Part shown: one piece after another, positions 8,420 through 17,608 of the stretch
How positions within the stretch are numbered: the first letter of the stretch is position 1
How the letters are laid out: each line of letters starts with the position of its first letter
Assembly: GCF_001421515.1 (NCBI RefSeq)
Contig: NZ_LMKM01000012.1
Span: 951 to 64,950, forward strand
Reading direction: 5' to 3'
Source of the DNA: Pedobacter sp. Leaf216
Lineage (GTDB): Bacteria; Bacteroidota; Bacteroidia; Sphingobacteriales; Sphingobacteriaceae
DNA: 64,000 nucleotides
Made by a program: the position numbers and the translations under genes
The notes under the pieces: generated by a model
What the model saw: the letters and a program-made list of their open reading frames with translations, nothing else
Database searches by the model: none
What the model was told of the DNA's origin: nothing

Positions 8420-8438
8420 GGGTATACGATTTATAAAT

Positions 8439-8474
8439 AAAAGCTCCTTAAATTTAAAATTTATGGAGCTTTTT
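8439..8474. terminator. Bidirectional terminator between NUDIX and S41 peptidase
   Basis: AAAAGCTCC at 8439-8447 pairs with GGAGCTTTTT at 8465-8474 around an AT-rich, partly palindromic loop. T-runs flank it on both strands. Its right arm lies inside the last codons of the convergent peptidase gene. Confidence 0.75.
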
Positions 8475-9489
8475 CATAAACGGATAGTTTATTTTTAAAT
8501 ACCTCAAATGCTTTTTCGAGGTACAGTTGTTGATCTGTTCCCTCATTTCCAGTTAGCTGGTCAATTTGAATATCACCAACCACACCTTTTCCAATTTCGG
8601 CATATTGTTTTAAATTCCTATCGATTGTAACGCCTTCGGTTAGAACTAAAAAAGCTCCGTCGGTAAGTTCATGTTCCTGATTTGCTGAAGTCAATCCATT
8701 GGTTTTATTCCCAACCAGGGTAACATTCTTTTGGCCAATAAAAGATATGGTTGTAAATTCGGCACTACTGGCTGTTTTTTCATTAATGAGTATCACGAGG
8801 TGAGGTTTCTTGATTTTTATTTTGCCTGTAGTGAGTTTAAAGAGATAAACCGCTTTATTATTTTCATATAACCTGTCATCTTTAAAATTAAAGAAATTTT
8901 CTTTGCCCTTTCTATCCTTCCAGCCGATTACGTTAGGTTGATCAAGAAAAGGCGCAATTGCCGCATACATTGGTGCAAACATACCCCCATCATTGTTGCG
9001 TAGATCTAATATCCATCCTTTAGGTTTTTGAACTGAAAGTTTTAGTAGTTCAGTTCTGAAACGATTTACAAACTCATTCCATTCAGTCATATTGTAGCTA
9101 TAAAATGCTGGTAAAGCGATATAGGCATAACGGTTTTCTAAAAATGCTGACTGTATTTGTGGAAAAGGCAACCCACTCGCCCGATAACCTTTTACGTAAG
9201 AAGCTACAACTTCGGGTGGGAAAAATTTGGAATGCGAATCACCTAATTTTTCAAGCACATCTTTAATTATTGGATAAGTTTCTCTGATGTATTTCAACTT
9301 ATTGATCTTTTGTGTAACCTCAAGTTCAATTTTGTTCCAATTCATCTTATCGCTGTTTACTGATCTGTTTTTTATAATTTTAAGCGCAGTTTCAACATAT
9401 GTTTTAATGCTGTCTCCAACTTCTTTTTTAACGGATGCTGAAGATTGAAGGCTGATCAGAACTGACACCCATAAAATGATCTTTTTCAT
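8461..9489 (-). CDS. S41 family peptidase (C-terminal-processing protease type)
   Basis: A 342-residue secreted or periplasmic serine peptidase of the S41 family. The frame is open to 9567, but the ATG at 9489 opens a signal peptide (MKKIILWVSVLISLQSSA), so it is preferred. The catalytic serine block is NEKTASSAEF, and the Lys of the Ser-Lys dyad is seen in GNKTNG, so the active site looks intact. WILDLRNNDGG is the usual S41 oxyanion-strand motif. No PDZ domain is evident. It follows a second S41 peptidase by 16 bases on the same strand; the pair is probably co-transcribed. Confidence 0.88.
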   Translation of the reverse strand: MKKIILWVSVLISLQSSASVKKEVGDSIKTYVETALKIIKNRSVNSDKMNWNKIELEVTQKINKLKYIRETYPIIKDVLEKLGDSHSKFFPPEVVASYVKGYRASGLPFPQIQSAFLENRYAYIALPAFYSYNMTEWNEFVNRFRTELLKLSVQKPKGWILDLRNNDGGMFAPMYAAIAPFLDQPNVIGWKDRKGKENFFNFKDDRLYENNKAVYLFKLTTGKIKIKKPHLVILINEKTASSAEFTTISFIGQKNVTLVGNKTNGLTSANQEHELTDGAFLVLTEGVTIDRNLKQYAEIGKGVVGDIQIDQLTGNEGTDQQLYLEKAFEVFKNKLSVYEKAP

Positions 9490-9505
9490 AAGGTATTTTT
9501 GTTGG

Positions 9506-11269
9506 TTATAGCACAGATTTAATTGCAAAATTGAGTTGGGTATCTTTTCCTGAGCAGAGATCTTCAATTTTTAGCCGTACAATTTTATTAATTTTCACTC
9601 CTTTTCCCTGGGCAAGTGTACCATCTGGATAATAAATTGCATTACCAGTAAAATAGATATTGTAATTTCCAGGGATATTAATGTGTTTTTCGTCGCCATC
9701 CGCCCCTGCCGTTTGCTCGCCAATAGTAATGGCATTCGGAAATATATGCTGTAAATTCATGGTATTCCATTCAGATAAGCTTCTGGTATCCGGATTCACG
9801 ATAATGCAGACCTTGCCAGTGTAATTAAAACTTTCAGTTTTAACCCCACCAGGATAATAGGTAAAAGTGCCAGCTATTGGTAAAAAGCTACCCAAATTCT
9901 TATTATCCGCCTGAAAATACTGTGCGAAAAGATTATGTTGATTTCCGAACTTTTTGTAGATGTAATGAAAAACAAAACCACCCCAACTTGGATAACCCCG
10001 CATATCGAAAATGATTGCCTGTTGTTCTGCAGCTAAATTTAAAATAGAATCCATTTTAGCATCCAAATGATCATCTTTAACATCATTTAAAAGCCCGCGT
10101 ATATTTTCAATATTGAAATAAGCGATTCCGCTTTCCATTACTTTAAATGGTGAGATACTTTCCGTAACTTTTAACTTAGCAATTAAATAATTATTAATTG
10201 CCTGAATACCGATCGTATTTTTTGAGGTTACAAAATCTATAAGAACTTCCTTTTTCTGTCCTGATGAAGATACTATTAATTGAAATTTTGAAGAATCATT
10301 ACTCCACATGAAGTTAGTAACGTAATTATTAATTTTAAAAATTAACGTATTCCGATTGGATGCAGAAAGCAGTTGCTTAAGCCTGTCGACATTCTTATTT
10401 ATCGATACTCCATCAATTGCTGTAATTAAGTCGCCAACTTTAATACCTGCTTTTGTACATAAATCGGGTACAATAATTTCCTTTACCAATATTTTGTTGT
10501 TAATAATCTGGTAATCAAAAGGAGGGTAATATTTGTTTTTAAAAATTTCTTTTTTGTAAGTGAGGTCATCATAAAAGCGGTTATAGGCGTGGGTATCGTT
10601 CAGTTTGGCTATAATTTTAAGGAGTAACACTTCGTAATCCATTCGGGAGGCACAGTTTTTAAAAAGCAGGATATTTTTTTTTACTGCTTGGTCCCAAGGC
10701 TCATTTATTAATCTTTTATGTGGATAAAGATAATCGATTACGCCCTGAAGCTTTGCCAATGCAAGTAACCTCATGCCTAAGGGCAAATTAATGGAATCGG
10801 GAAATTTGTATTTCCGCTCATTGGGAATTTCTGTTGTATAATTCAACGCCGGCACATAATGTTTTCCAACAGTATCTCGGTAAGTGTAAACATTCAATAA
10901 CTTTTTTTTCAGATCACTGTTAATTAGTCCATTTTTTATATACCAATTATGTAAAACATTATTGTTTGGAAGTTTAAAACCACCGTTATGTTGCATTTCT
11001 TCATCTTCACCTAGCTCAGTAATCATTCCCATCAAAAAAATATTCAGTTCAGCTTTGTTATGGATGTTTCCTATAAGATTCTGCTTTTTCATAAAAATAG
11101 CATCTGCATCTTCTATCCCTTTTGTAAACTGTGGATGATAGTATTTAAGAAAATTCCATGTTTTAAAAAACAGGAAGTACTTCTCTGTTTCGTTGAATTT
11201 TTGTGCATTTGCCTGATAACAAGCAAACACAAGGAGCAAAATACAAAGTGAAGATTTTAGTTTTTTCAT
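9506..11269 (-). CDS. S41 family peptidase with PDZ domain
   Basis: A 587-residue secreted peptidase: signal peptide (MKKLKSSLCILLLVFACYQANA), an N-terminal helical region, a PDZ domain at about 260-320 (KAGIKVGDLITAIDGVSI), then the S41 core. The serine block is DTRSLSEW. Where the companion peptidase has GNKTNG, this one has GEQTAGADG, with Gln in place of the dyad Lys; this subgroup may use a different general base. Start at 11269 chosen because the signal peptide begins there (the frame is open to 11305). Cleaved substrates are unknown. Confidence 0.85.
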   Translation of the reverse strand: MKKLKSSLCILLLVFACYQANAQKFNETEKYFLFFKTWNFLKYYHPQFTKGIEDADAIFMKKQNLIGNIHNKAELNIFLMGMITELGEDEEMQHNGGFKLPNNNVLHNWYIKNGLINSDLKKKLLNVYTYRDTVGKHYVPALNYTTEIPNERKYKFPDSINLPLGMRLLALAKLQGVIDYLYPHKRLINEPWDQAVKKNILLFKNCASRMDYEVLLLKIIAKLNDTHAYNRFYDDLTYKKEIFKNKYYPPFDYQIINNKILVKEIIVPDLCTKAGIKVGDLITAIDGVSINKNVDRLKQLLSASNRNTLIFKINNYVTNFMWSNDSSKFQLIVSSSGQKKEVLIDFVTSKNTIGIQAINNYLIAKLKVTESISPFKVMESGIAYFNIENIRGLLNDVKDDHLDAKMDSILNLAAEQQAIIFDMRGYPSWGGFVFHYIYKKFGNQHNLFAQYFQADNKNLGSFLPIAGTFTYYPGGVKTESFNYTGKVCIIVNPDTRSLSEWNTMNLQHIFPNAITIGEQTAGADGDEKHINIPGNYNIYFTGNAIYYPDGTLAQGKGVKINKIVRLKIEDLCSGKDTQLNFAIKSVL

Positions 11270-11481
11270 ATCCCGACAATTAATTTCTTCAAAATTGCAG
11301 TACAAGAAATAGGTTTAAGGGATGTAATTGACGAAAGGCATTATTTTATTGATGAACTGGCTGTTTGATCAAGACAGGATCTTATACTTTAAATTTCGGT
11401 GTTGGTGTATAAAATTAGGGCTTTCATACTTTTCAGCGCAAGCTTATAAAAGGATTGTATTATTTTTAGCAAATTTCGAAG

Positions 11482-12525
11482 ATGAAAAAAGCACATTTCA
11501 CCTATTTACACATCGGATATTGGCTTATCTTATGGCTCAAAGAACTGTTATTCGGATTTCAGACTTTTAACATCGGTGATCTTAATTTTGCAAGCATTGC
11601 CTCAACGCTCAGTGTTAAACTGATCACGCTTCTTTTTCCGATCTGCATTTTCTACACCAATTTCCTTGTTCTGGTACCTAGGCTAGCAAGAAAAAAAAAG
11701 ATCATACTTTACATTGTATCACTGATCATTCTTTTTTCAATGCTCGCTCCTATTCATAAATATGTTTATGCAACATTGCTTCCGCAAAAATTCAATTGGT
11801 ACTCTTATGTTTATTTAGATAAGCTTAATTTCTGGCTATCTTTTCAAACCCTGCTATTTGAAAACTACGTGTACATATTCTTTAGTATCGCGATAAGTTA
11901 CGTTGGAGAATATTTTGAGACGCAGAAAAGGCAGCAGGAACTTGCCAAAGAACAGGCAATAACAGAACTTGCTTATTTAAAATCGCAGATTAACCCACAT
12001 TTTTTATTTAATACACTTAATGACATATATGCGCTAACCTATCAAAAAGCAAGTGAGGCACCGGAGGCAGTGCTAAAGTTATCTGAACTTTTACGGTATA
12101 TGCTTAAAGAAAGCAATGATAAGTTTGCCCCAATTGAAAGGGAAATAATTTACCTAAAAAATGTGGTCGAGCTTTATAAGATCGGTCAAAAAGGTATCGC
12201 TTACATCGATTTGGAGATTAATGGTGATGAAACCGGGAAAGAAATTGCGCCGCTAATATTGATCAACTTTGTTGAGAATGCCTTTAAACATGGTATAGTA
12301 AGTGATGCTGAAAATCCGATAAAGATCAAGCTTTTCATCAATGATCGTGATTTTAACTTTGAAGTTTCTAACAAAAAGAACAACGATTATAAAGATAAAA
12401 CGGGCGGAATAGGGCTTGCCAATGTACAACGACGACTGGCATTGATTTATCCTGATAGGCACAAACTTGTGATTACCGACGAAAATGATACTTTTACCAT
12501 TAACCTGAATCTTAAAAACATATGA
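11482..12525 (+). CDS. Sensor histidine kinase, LytS/YehU type
   Basis: A 347-residue inner-membrane sensor kinase. Four membrane helices fill residues about 10-140; a short coiled stretch (YFETQKRQQELAKEQAI) leads to the His_kinase domain with the phospho-acceptor His173 in SQINPHFLFNTLNDIYAL, the N-box LILINFVENAFKHGI and the G-box GGIGLANVQRRL. There is no extracellular sensor domain, so the signal is probably sensed in or near the membrane. The last four bases overlap the start of the LytTR regulator (ATGA), indicating coupling. Upstream 11270-11481 has no clear promoter. Confidence 0.92.
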   Translation: MKKAHFTYLHIGYWLILWLKELLFGFQTFNIGDLNFASIASTLSVKLITLLFPICIFYTNFLVLVPRLARKKKIILYIVSLIILFSMLAPIHKYVYATLLPQKFNWYSYVYLDKLNFWLSFQTLLFENYVYIFFSIAISYVGEYFETQKRQQELAKEQAITELAYLKSQINPHFLFNTLNDIYALTYQKASEAPEAVLKLSELLRYMLKESNDKFAPIEREIIYLKNVVELYKIGQKGIAYIDLEINGDETGKEIAPLILINFVENAFKHGIVSDAENPIKIKLFINDRDFNFEVSNKKNNDYKDKTGGIGLANVQRRLALIYPDRHKLVITDENDTFTINLNLKNI

Positions 12526-13241
12526 TCCGCTGTGTAGTTGTTGATGATAAGCCGCTTGCTATCGATATTTTAAATGATTACATCAGTAAAGTGCCCGATC
12601 TGATCCTGGTATTCAGCAGTACTAATCCATTAACTGCTTTAGAATATGTGATGAAAAGCGAGGTGGACCTTGTTTTTCTGGATATTCAGATGCCGCAACT
12701 TAATGGTGTTCAGTTTATGAAAATTGTTAATGAAAAATGCCAGATTATCCTGACTACCGCTTATGCTGAATATGCCTTGGATGGTTTTGAAAATAACGCC
12801 ATTGATTATCTGCTTAAGCCGGTATCTTTCGAACGTTTTTATAAGGCGGTGCAAAAGGCTATGCGCCATTTAAACTTAAATGAAGTTACGCAGCCCATAA
12901 TTAGTTACCAGCCTGCAGAACCTGAAAACGATTTCATTTTTATTAAAACAGAATATAAACTGATAAAGGTTGATACAGATGATATCCTTTTTGTAGAAGG
13001 CATGCAAAATTATGTATCAATCCATACTAAAACTGAAAAAATACTATCCCTGCAAAACATTAAAAAAACGGAAGAACAACTGCCCAAAAAGCAGTTTATC
13101 AGGGTGCATAAATCTTATATTGTTGCGGTAAAAAAGATAAATAGCATCGAAAGGAGTAGGATATACATAGGTGATGCAATTATTCCACTTGGGGATGTTT
13201 ACAAAGAACAATTTTATAAATTAATTGAAGGAAAACAATAA
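12522..13241 (+). CDS. LytTR-family response regulator
   Basis: A 239-residue cytoplasmic transcription regulator. The receiver domain (1-120) has the acidic pair Asp8-Asp9, phospho-acceptor Asp54 in VFLDIQMPQLNG and Lys99 in YLLKP. The LytTR DNA-binding domain occupies about 135-239 (ILFVEGMQNYVSIHT, then PKKQFIRVHKSYIVAVKKI). It is the partner of the kinase whose stop it overlaps. Target genes are unknown; the divergently placed S41 peptidase genes are neighbours only. Transcription ends in the palindrome at 13234-13273. Confidence 0.93.
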   Translation: MIRCVVVDDKPLAIDILNDYISKVPDLILVFSSTNPLTALEYVMKSEVDLVFLDIQMPQLNGVQFMKIVNEKCQIILTTAYAEYALDGFENNAIDYLLKPVSFERFYKAVQKAMRHLNLNEVTQPIISYQPAEPENDFIFIKTEYKLIKVDTDDILFVEGMQNYVSIHTKTEKILSLQNIKKTEEQLPKKQFIRVHKSYIVAVKKINSIERSRIYIGDAIIPLGDVYKEQFYKLIEGKQ

Positions 13242-13273
13242 AGGCCCGATAAATTTATCGGGCCTTTATTGTT
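13234..13273. terminator. 40-bp perfect palindrome, bidirectional terminator
   Basis: Bases 13234-13253 are the exact reverse complement of 13254-13273 with no loop. The core is AAAGGCCCGATAAA and its mirror. The stop codon of the response regulator (13239-13241) lies inside the left arm. It lies between the regulator operon and the convergent dnaA gene and probably terminates both. Confidence 0.8.
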
Positions 13274-13345
13274 ATTGCATAAACTTTGAACATGAACGAA
13301 AGGTTTTAATTTGAACCCTTCTACCTTTCTGCTCCTGAACCTGGT

Positions 13346-14776
13346 TTAGCTCATTTTTAATTTCTTTTGGATATCGTGTACGTAAGCTTTAAACTTTTTA
13401 TCGGTATCGATTAAATCTTCTACTGTTTGACAGGCGTAGATTACAGTACTGTGATCTCGGCCGCCGAAGAAAGCACCGATTGTTTTCAATGATGATTTTG
13501 TATGACTTTTAGAAAGGTACATCGAAATCTGACGTGCCTGAACAATTTCGCGTTTACGTGTTTGCGATTTAACCATATCAACAGGAACTTCGAAATACTC
13601 ACAAACCAATTTCTGGATATACTCCATTGAAATTTCTTTAGAGGTATTTTTGATGAAGTTTTTCAACATCTGTTTAGCAAGGGCTAAATCAATTTCTTTT
13701 TTATTTAAAGTTGCCTGTGCTAAAAGAGATACCATAGCACCTTCCAGCTCACGAACGTTGTTATCAATGTTATGCGCAACATATTCTACAACCTCGCCCG
13801 GTAACTCAATACCATCGGCATACATTTTCTTTCTTAAAATAGCAATACGCGTTTCCAAATCAGGAATCTGCAAATCAGCAGAAAGTCCCCATTTAAAACG
13901 GCTTAACAAACGTTCTTCCAGTCCAGCCAAATCTTTCGGTGCTTTATCAGATGTTAAAATTACCTGTTTGCCCGATTGGTGTAGGTGGTTAAAGATATGG
14001 AAGAAAATATCCTGTGTTTTTTCTTTACCTGCAAAGTTGTGCACATCATCCATAATGATTACATCCATTGCCTGGTAAAAGTTAACGAAATCGTTAATGG
14101 TGTTGTTTTTTAATGAATCTACAAATTGCTGGCAAAATTTCTCACAGCTTACATAGATCACCAACTTATCTGGCATGCTGCGTTTAATCTCGTTACCGAT
14201 TGCCTGCGCCAGGTGAGTTTTACCCAAACCTACTCCACCGTAAATCATTAAGGGGTTAAAAGATGTACCTCCCGGTTTAGCTGCTACAGCGTAACCTGCA
14301 GAACGTGCCAGGCGGTTGCAATCTCCCTCAATGTAATTTTCAAAAGTATAATTAGAGTTTAATTGTGGATCAACATTTAATTTTTTTAATCCAGGGATAA
14401 TGAACGGATTTTTAATATCCTTATTAATGGAAACCGGAATTGGCATCGATTGTACCTTTGCCTCCGCACCATTTCCATTTGAGGGCATATTGGTAGTATA
14501 AGGATTACCGCTGTTAGATGATTTATCTACAACGATGTTATATTCCAACCTGCCATCCTCTCCAAGTTGCTTTTTTACAGTCTTGCGTAACAAGCCTACA
14601 TAATGTTCTTCAAGCCATTCGTAAAAGAACAAACTTGGCACCTGTATGGTTAAAACCTTGCCTTCCAATTTAAGAGCCGTGATTGGCTCGAACCAGGTTT
14701 TGAAACTTTGGTTCGGAATGTTATCCTTAATAATTTGAAGACAGTTCTTCCATACTTCTGTACAAGTTTTTTCCAT
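13346..14776 (-). CDS. dnaA: Chromosomal replication initiator DnaA
   Basis: A 476-residue AAA+ initiator that binds DnaA boxes and melts oriC. Domain I (1-85) with the KTWFEPI motif; a short linker (about 86-125); AAA+ domain with Walker A GGVGLGKTHLAQ (about 180-191) and Walker B VIIMDDVHNF (about 239-248); and domain IV with the DnaA signature FGGRDHSTVIYACQ near the C-terminus. Length is normal. Upstream are DnaA boxes, one overlapping the predicted promoter, so autoregulation is likely. It stands alone; no dnaN or gyrB follows. Confidence 0.98.
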   Translation of the reverse strand: MEKTCTEVWKNCLQIIKDNIPNQSFKTWFEPITALKLEGKVLTIQVPSLFFYEWLEEHYVGLLRKTVKKQLGEDGRLEYNIVVDKSSNSGNPYTTNMPSNGNGAEAKVQSMPIPVSINKDIKNPFIIPGLKKLNVDPQLNSNYTFENYIEGDCNRLARSAGYAVAAKPGGTSFNPLMIYGGVGLGKTHLAQAIGNEIKRSMPDKLVIYVSCEKFCQQFVDSLKNNTINDFVNFYQAMDVIIMDDVHNFAGKEKTQDIFFHIFNHLHQSGKQVILTSDKAPKDLAGLEERLLSRFKWGLSADLQIPDLETRIAILRKKMYADGIELPGEVVEYVAHNIDNNVRELEGAMVSLLAQATLNKKEIDLALAKQMLKNFIKNTSKEISMEYIQKLVCEYFEVPVDMVKSQTRKREIVQARQISMYLSKSHTKSSLKTIGAFFGGRDHSTVIYACQTVEDLIDTDKKFKAYVHDIQKKLKMS

Positions 14777-15311
14777 TGCGATTTCTATAATTTATTGGTT
14801 TACAGTGCCGATTCGAATTAAAGGGATGGTCCGTTTCGGGACTACGAATATTGACAAAATTATCAACATTTTAAACAAAAATTTCAAATAAATCGTAACG
14901 TACTGATAAGGAATATGGTAGCCCGCTTAACCTCAATTTTTTATGTTGATAACTATTTATTAACACTGGTTATCCACATTAACGATAATTTAACGCAGAT
15001 TACTCCTATTAATTCAAACCGTCAATGAAAAAGCAAATTCTAAGCCATTTAAGCCATATTTATTCATTTTTACCAAAATAATCTTTAATTATCTTTAAAT
15101 CAAAGTTATAGCCAGAAAGATACAAATTAGCCATAATGCCTACTGTACAGACTTGATTTTATTTAAAAATTTCAATTGGATATTGTATGAATTTTACGAC
15201 AAGTCAAAGCATTTTTTCTATAGCTACTAAGGAACATAATTTTTCAGCCATCTTAATGCTGATGGTAACAGTGAAACGAGTATTCAGCGCAAAGACAGTG
15301 AAACCTGGAGT
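14777..15311. other. 535-base AT-rich dnaA upstream region with DnaA boxes; candidate oriC
   Basis: No gene is visible. It contains a perfect DnaA box TTATCCACA at 14970-14978 and two one-mismatch boxes, TTATCAACA at 14860-14868 and its reverse complement TGTTGATAA at 14944-14952. Very AT-rich DNA follows (about 15000-15240), which could serve as an unwinding element. A gap beside dnaA with boxes and AT-rich DNA is compatible with an origin, but three boxes are also enough for dnaA autoregulation alone. Cumulative GC skew is needed to decide. Confidence 0.4.
14855..14862 (-). promoter_or_regulatory. Predicted dnaA promoter -7 element
   Basis: On the minus strand this reads TAATTTTG, matching TAnnTTTG, 79 bases ahead of the dnaA start. 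A TTTG (minus strand) at 14885-14888 lies 22 bases further up, within the -33 spacing reported for Bacteroidota. A DnaA box at 14860-14868 overlaps it. Confidence 0.55.
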
Positions 15312-16859
15312 TTAATAAATCCCGAAACGGCTTCTAAATACATCAGCAATTTCGCCTAGGGTGGCATACTTTTCAACGGCATCAATAATTAACGGCATCA
15401 GGTTGGTTTCACCCTGGGCGGCTTCACTTAATTTGTTTAGTGCCTCCTCTACAGCAACGGTATCGCGGGTCGCTTTTAACTGGCTGAGCTTTTCTGATTG
15501 CAGCTTGCGTATGGAGTCGTCTACATTAAAAACCTCAGTTATACCTTCTTCTTCCTGCGTAAACTTATTTACCCCTACCGAGATCCTTTCTCCACTTTCA
15601 ATTTCCTTTTGATACTGATAAGCGGCACTAGCAATTTCATTTTGCATGTAATCGCTTTCAATTGCATTTACCGAACCACCCATAGCATCAATACGATCGA
15701 TATAAGCCCAGGCAGCAGCCTCAACCTCATCAGTTAGCTGCTCTACAAAAAATGATCCTGCCAATGGATCCACAGTATCTGTAACACCACTTTCGAAAGC
15801 GATAATCTGCTGTGTACGCAAGGCAATTTTGGCAGCAGATTCTGTGGGCAAAGAAAGTGCTTCGTCGTAACCATTGGTATGTAAAGATTGTGTTCCACCT
15901 AAAACTGCGGCCATTGCCTGGTTACTCACCCTGATTACATTATTTAAGGGTTGTTGTGCTGTTAAAGTAGAACCACCGGTTTGGGTATGAAACCTTAACA
16001 TCTGAGCTTTTTCGTCGGTAGCGCCTAAATCTTTGGTAATTTTTGCCCACATCCGTCTCGCAGCCCTGAATTTTGCAATTTCTTCAAAGAAATTATTGTG
16101 ACAGTTAAAAAAGAAGGATAATCGTTTAGCAAATACATTAATGTTCAAACCTTTATTTAACGCTGCTTTTAAATAAGTTTTGCCATTAGCAAGTGTAAAG
16201 GCAAGTTCTTGTACGGCGGTTGAACCGGCTTCGCGAATATGATAGCCAGAAATTGAAATGGTATTCCATTTGGGCACTTCTTGGCTACAAAACTCGAAAA
16301 TATCGGTGATTAAACGCATCGATTGTTTCGGTGGATAGATATAAGTTCCTCTTGCAGCATATTCTTTTAAAATATCGTTCTGTATAGTCCCTGAGATCTG
16401 CTTTAGATCGGCACCTTGCTTTTTGGCCAAAGCAATATACATCGCCAGCAAAATCGACGCTGTTGCATTGATCGTCATTGATGTGGTGATATCTTTCAGT
16501 TCAATACCATCAAATAAAATTTCTATATCTTTTAATGAATCTATGGCTACACCAACTTTTCCTACTTCGCCATCGGCCATTTCATGATCAGAATCGTATC
16601 CAATCTGCGTCGGGAGATCGAAAGCAACCGACAAGCCCGTTGTACCCTGAGCCAATAAATAATGATAACGCTTATTGGATTCTTCGGCAGTTGAAAACCC
16701 TGCATATTGCCGCATGGTCCATAAACGGCCACGGTACATATCCTTTTGAATTCCTCTTGTAAAAGGAAATTCTCCAGGCTTTTCTTCCATCGGCTTCACC
16801 TCTGTATAGAGTGGCTTAATTTCTATGCCCGAGGTTGTGGTATGCTTCTTATCGCTCAT
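15312..16859 (-). CDS. Methylmalonyl-CoA mutase catalytic (alpha-type) subunit without B12 domain
   Basis: A 515-residue acyl-CoA mutase large subunit, converting (R)-methylmalonyl-CoA and succinyl-CoA with adenosylcobalamin. The TIM-barrel domain is complete, from [20 protein letters not shown] and [19 protein letters not shown] to [19 protein letters not shown] and [15 protein letters not shown]. The chain ends at [14 protein letters not shown] with no cobalamin-binding domain (no DxHxxG), so a separate small subunit must exist elsewhere. No partner or chaperone (MeaB) gene is adjacent. Isobutyryl-CoA or ethylmalonyl-CoA mutases are close relatives, so the exact acyl-CoA is inferred. Confidence 0.88.
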   Translation of the reverse strand: MSDKKHTTTSGIEIKPLYTEVKPMEEKPGEFPFTRGIQKDMYRGRLWTMRQYAGFSTAEESNKRYHYLLAQGTTGLSVAFDLPTQIGYDSDHEMADGEVGKVGVAIDSLKDIEILFDGIELKDITTSMTINATASILLAMYIALAKKQGADLKQISGTIQNDILKEYAARGTYIYPPKQSMRLITDIFEFCSQEVPKWNTISISGYHIREAGSTAVQELAFTLANGKTYLKAALNKGLNINVFAKRLSFFFNCHNNFFEEIAKFRAARRMWAKITKDLGATDEKAQMLRFHTQTGGSTLTAQQPLNNVIRVSNQAMAAVLGGTQSLHTNGYDEALSLPTESAAKIALRTQQIIAFESGVTDTVDPLAGSFFVEQLTDEVEAAAWAYIDRIDAMGGSVNAIESDYMQNEIASAAYQYQKEIESGERISVGVNKFTQEEEGITEVFNVDDSIRKLQSEKLSQLKATRDTVAVEEALNKLSEAAQGETNLMPLIIDAVEKYATLGEIADVFRSRFGIY

Positions 16860-16985
16860 ATCTGGTTAGTTCATTAGTTCAATGGCCATTTGGCCAACAA
16901 CGTATTGCATTACGGTTCCACAGGTAAATTGTTGAAACTACTCAAGTGGTTAACTGCATATGTTCAATTAACCCGTTAACCCAAC

Positions 16986-17516
16986 TTAAAACAAACTATG
17001 GATATCCTTTTTAATCAGTTCAATGGTTAAATCGTATGGATTTTCATCAATACTGGCCATGTGCTGTAAAATTGCCTTGCTTAATTCAATTCCATTTGCA
17101 TCAGCCGGCAAACCTTGCACTGCGTTGTTTACCATGGCTATGGTATCGTCTTTTAATTTACGCACCACAGTCCAGGTTACACTATCCACATATAATTGCT
17201 GGGTAATGTTATGCTGATATTCTGAACGCACTTCATTTAATATGCCTGCCTGCAACGTTGCAATGGCAATTCCTTGTTGATGAAGGCGTACAAGTAAGTT
17301 AGCAGGATTAATCCGATCGATAAAGATGATCAAACGTTCGTGTGCCTGTAAACGTAAGGGTAAAATATGGGCTTTACTCTCTTTATTCAATTCAATGGTT
17401 TTTAGGTTAAAGAAACGTTGGATATCGCTCTTTAAAATATAATAAACGGCCATTAATGCGGCGAAAATGCCTGCAAATAAGATCACTACATCAATTAAAA
17501 TCTGTTGGGTATTCAT
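16986..17516 (-). CDS. Membrane-anchored protein of unknown function, 176 aa
   Basis: I do not recognise a characterised family. An N-terminal membrane helix (about 5-27, ILIDVVILFAGIFAALMAVYYIL) is followed by a cytoplasmic alpha/beta region of about 145 residues with a conserved-looking block KAHILPLRLQAHERLIIFIDR. Cysteines and signal cleavage sites are absent. It sits between the mutase gene (same strand, 126 bases) and the divergent Fe-S carrier gene. Its length and sequence style are normal for Bacteroidota and I believe it is a real gene, probably of a phylum-restricted family. Confidence 0.7.
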   Translation of the reverse strand: MNTQQILIDVVILFAGIFAALMAVYYILKSDIQRFFNLKTIELNKESKAHILPLRLQAHERLIIFIDRINPANLLVRLHQQGIAIATLQAGILNEVRSEYQHNITQQLYVDSVTWTVVRKLKDDTIAMVNNAVQGLPADANGIELSKAILQHMASIDENPYDLTIELIKKDIHSLF

Positions 17517-17578
17517 AAGTATTGTTTATATACGGTAATATTAACGAACCGTTAAAAGCAAAAATGTGCATTATTATT

Positions 17579-17586
17579 TATATTTG
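17579..17586 (+). promoter_or_regulatory. Promoter -7 element of the Fe-S carrier gene
   Basis: TATATTTG, an exact TAnnTTTG match, 22 bases ahead of the ATG at 17609. No clear -33 element is seen. Confidence 0.6.
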
Positions 17587-17608
17587 TAACAGATAAAATT
17601 TAAATAAC

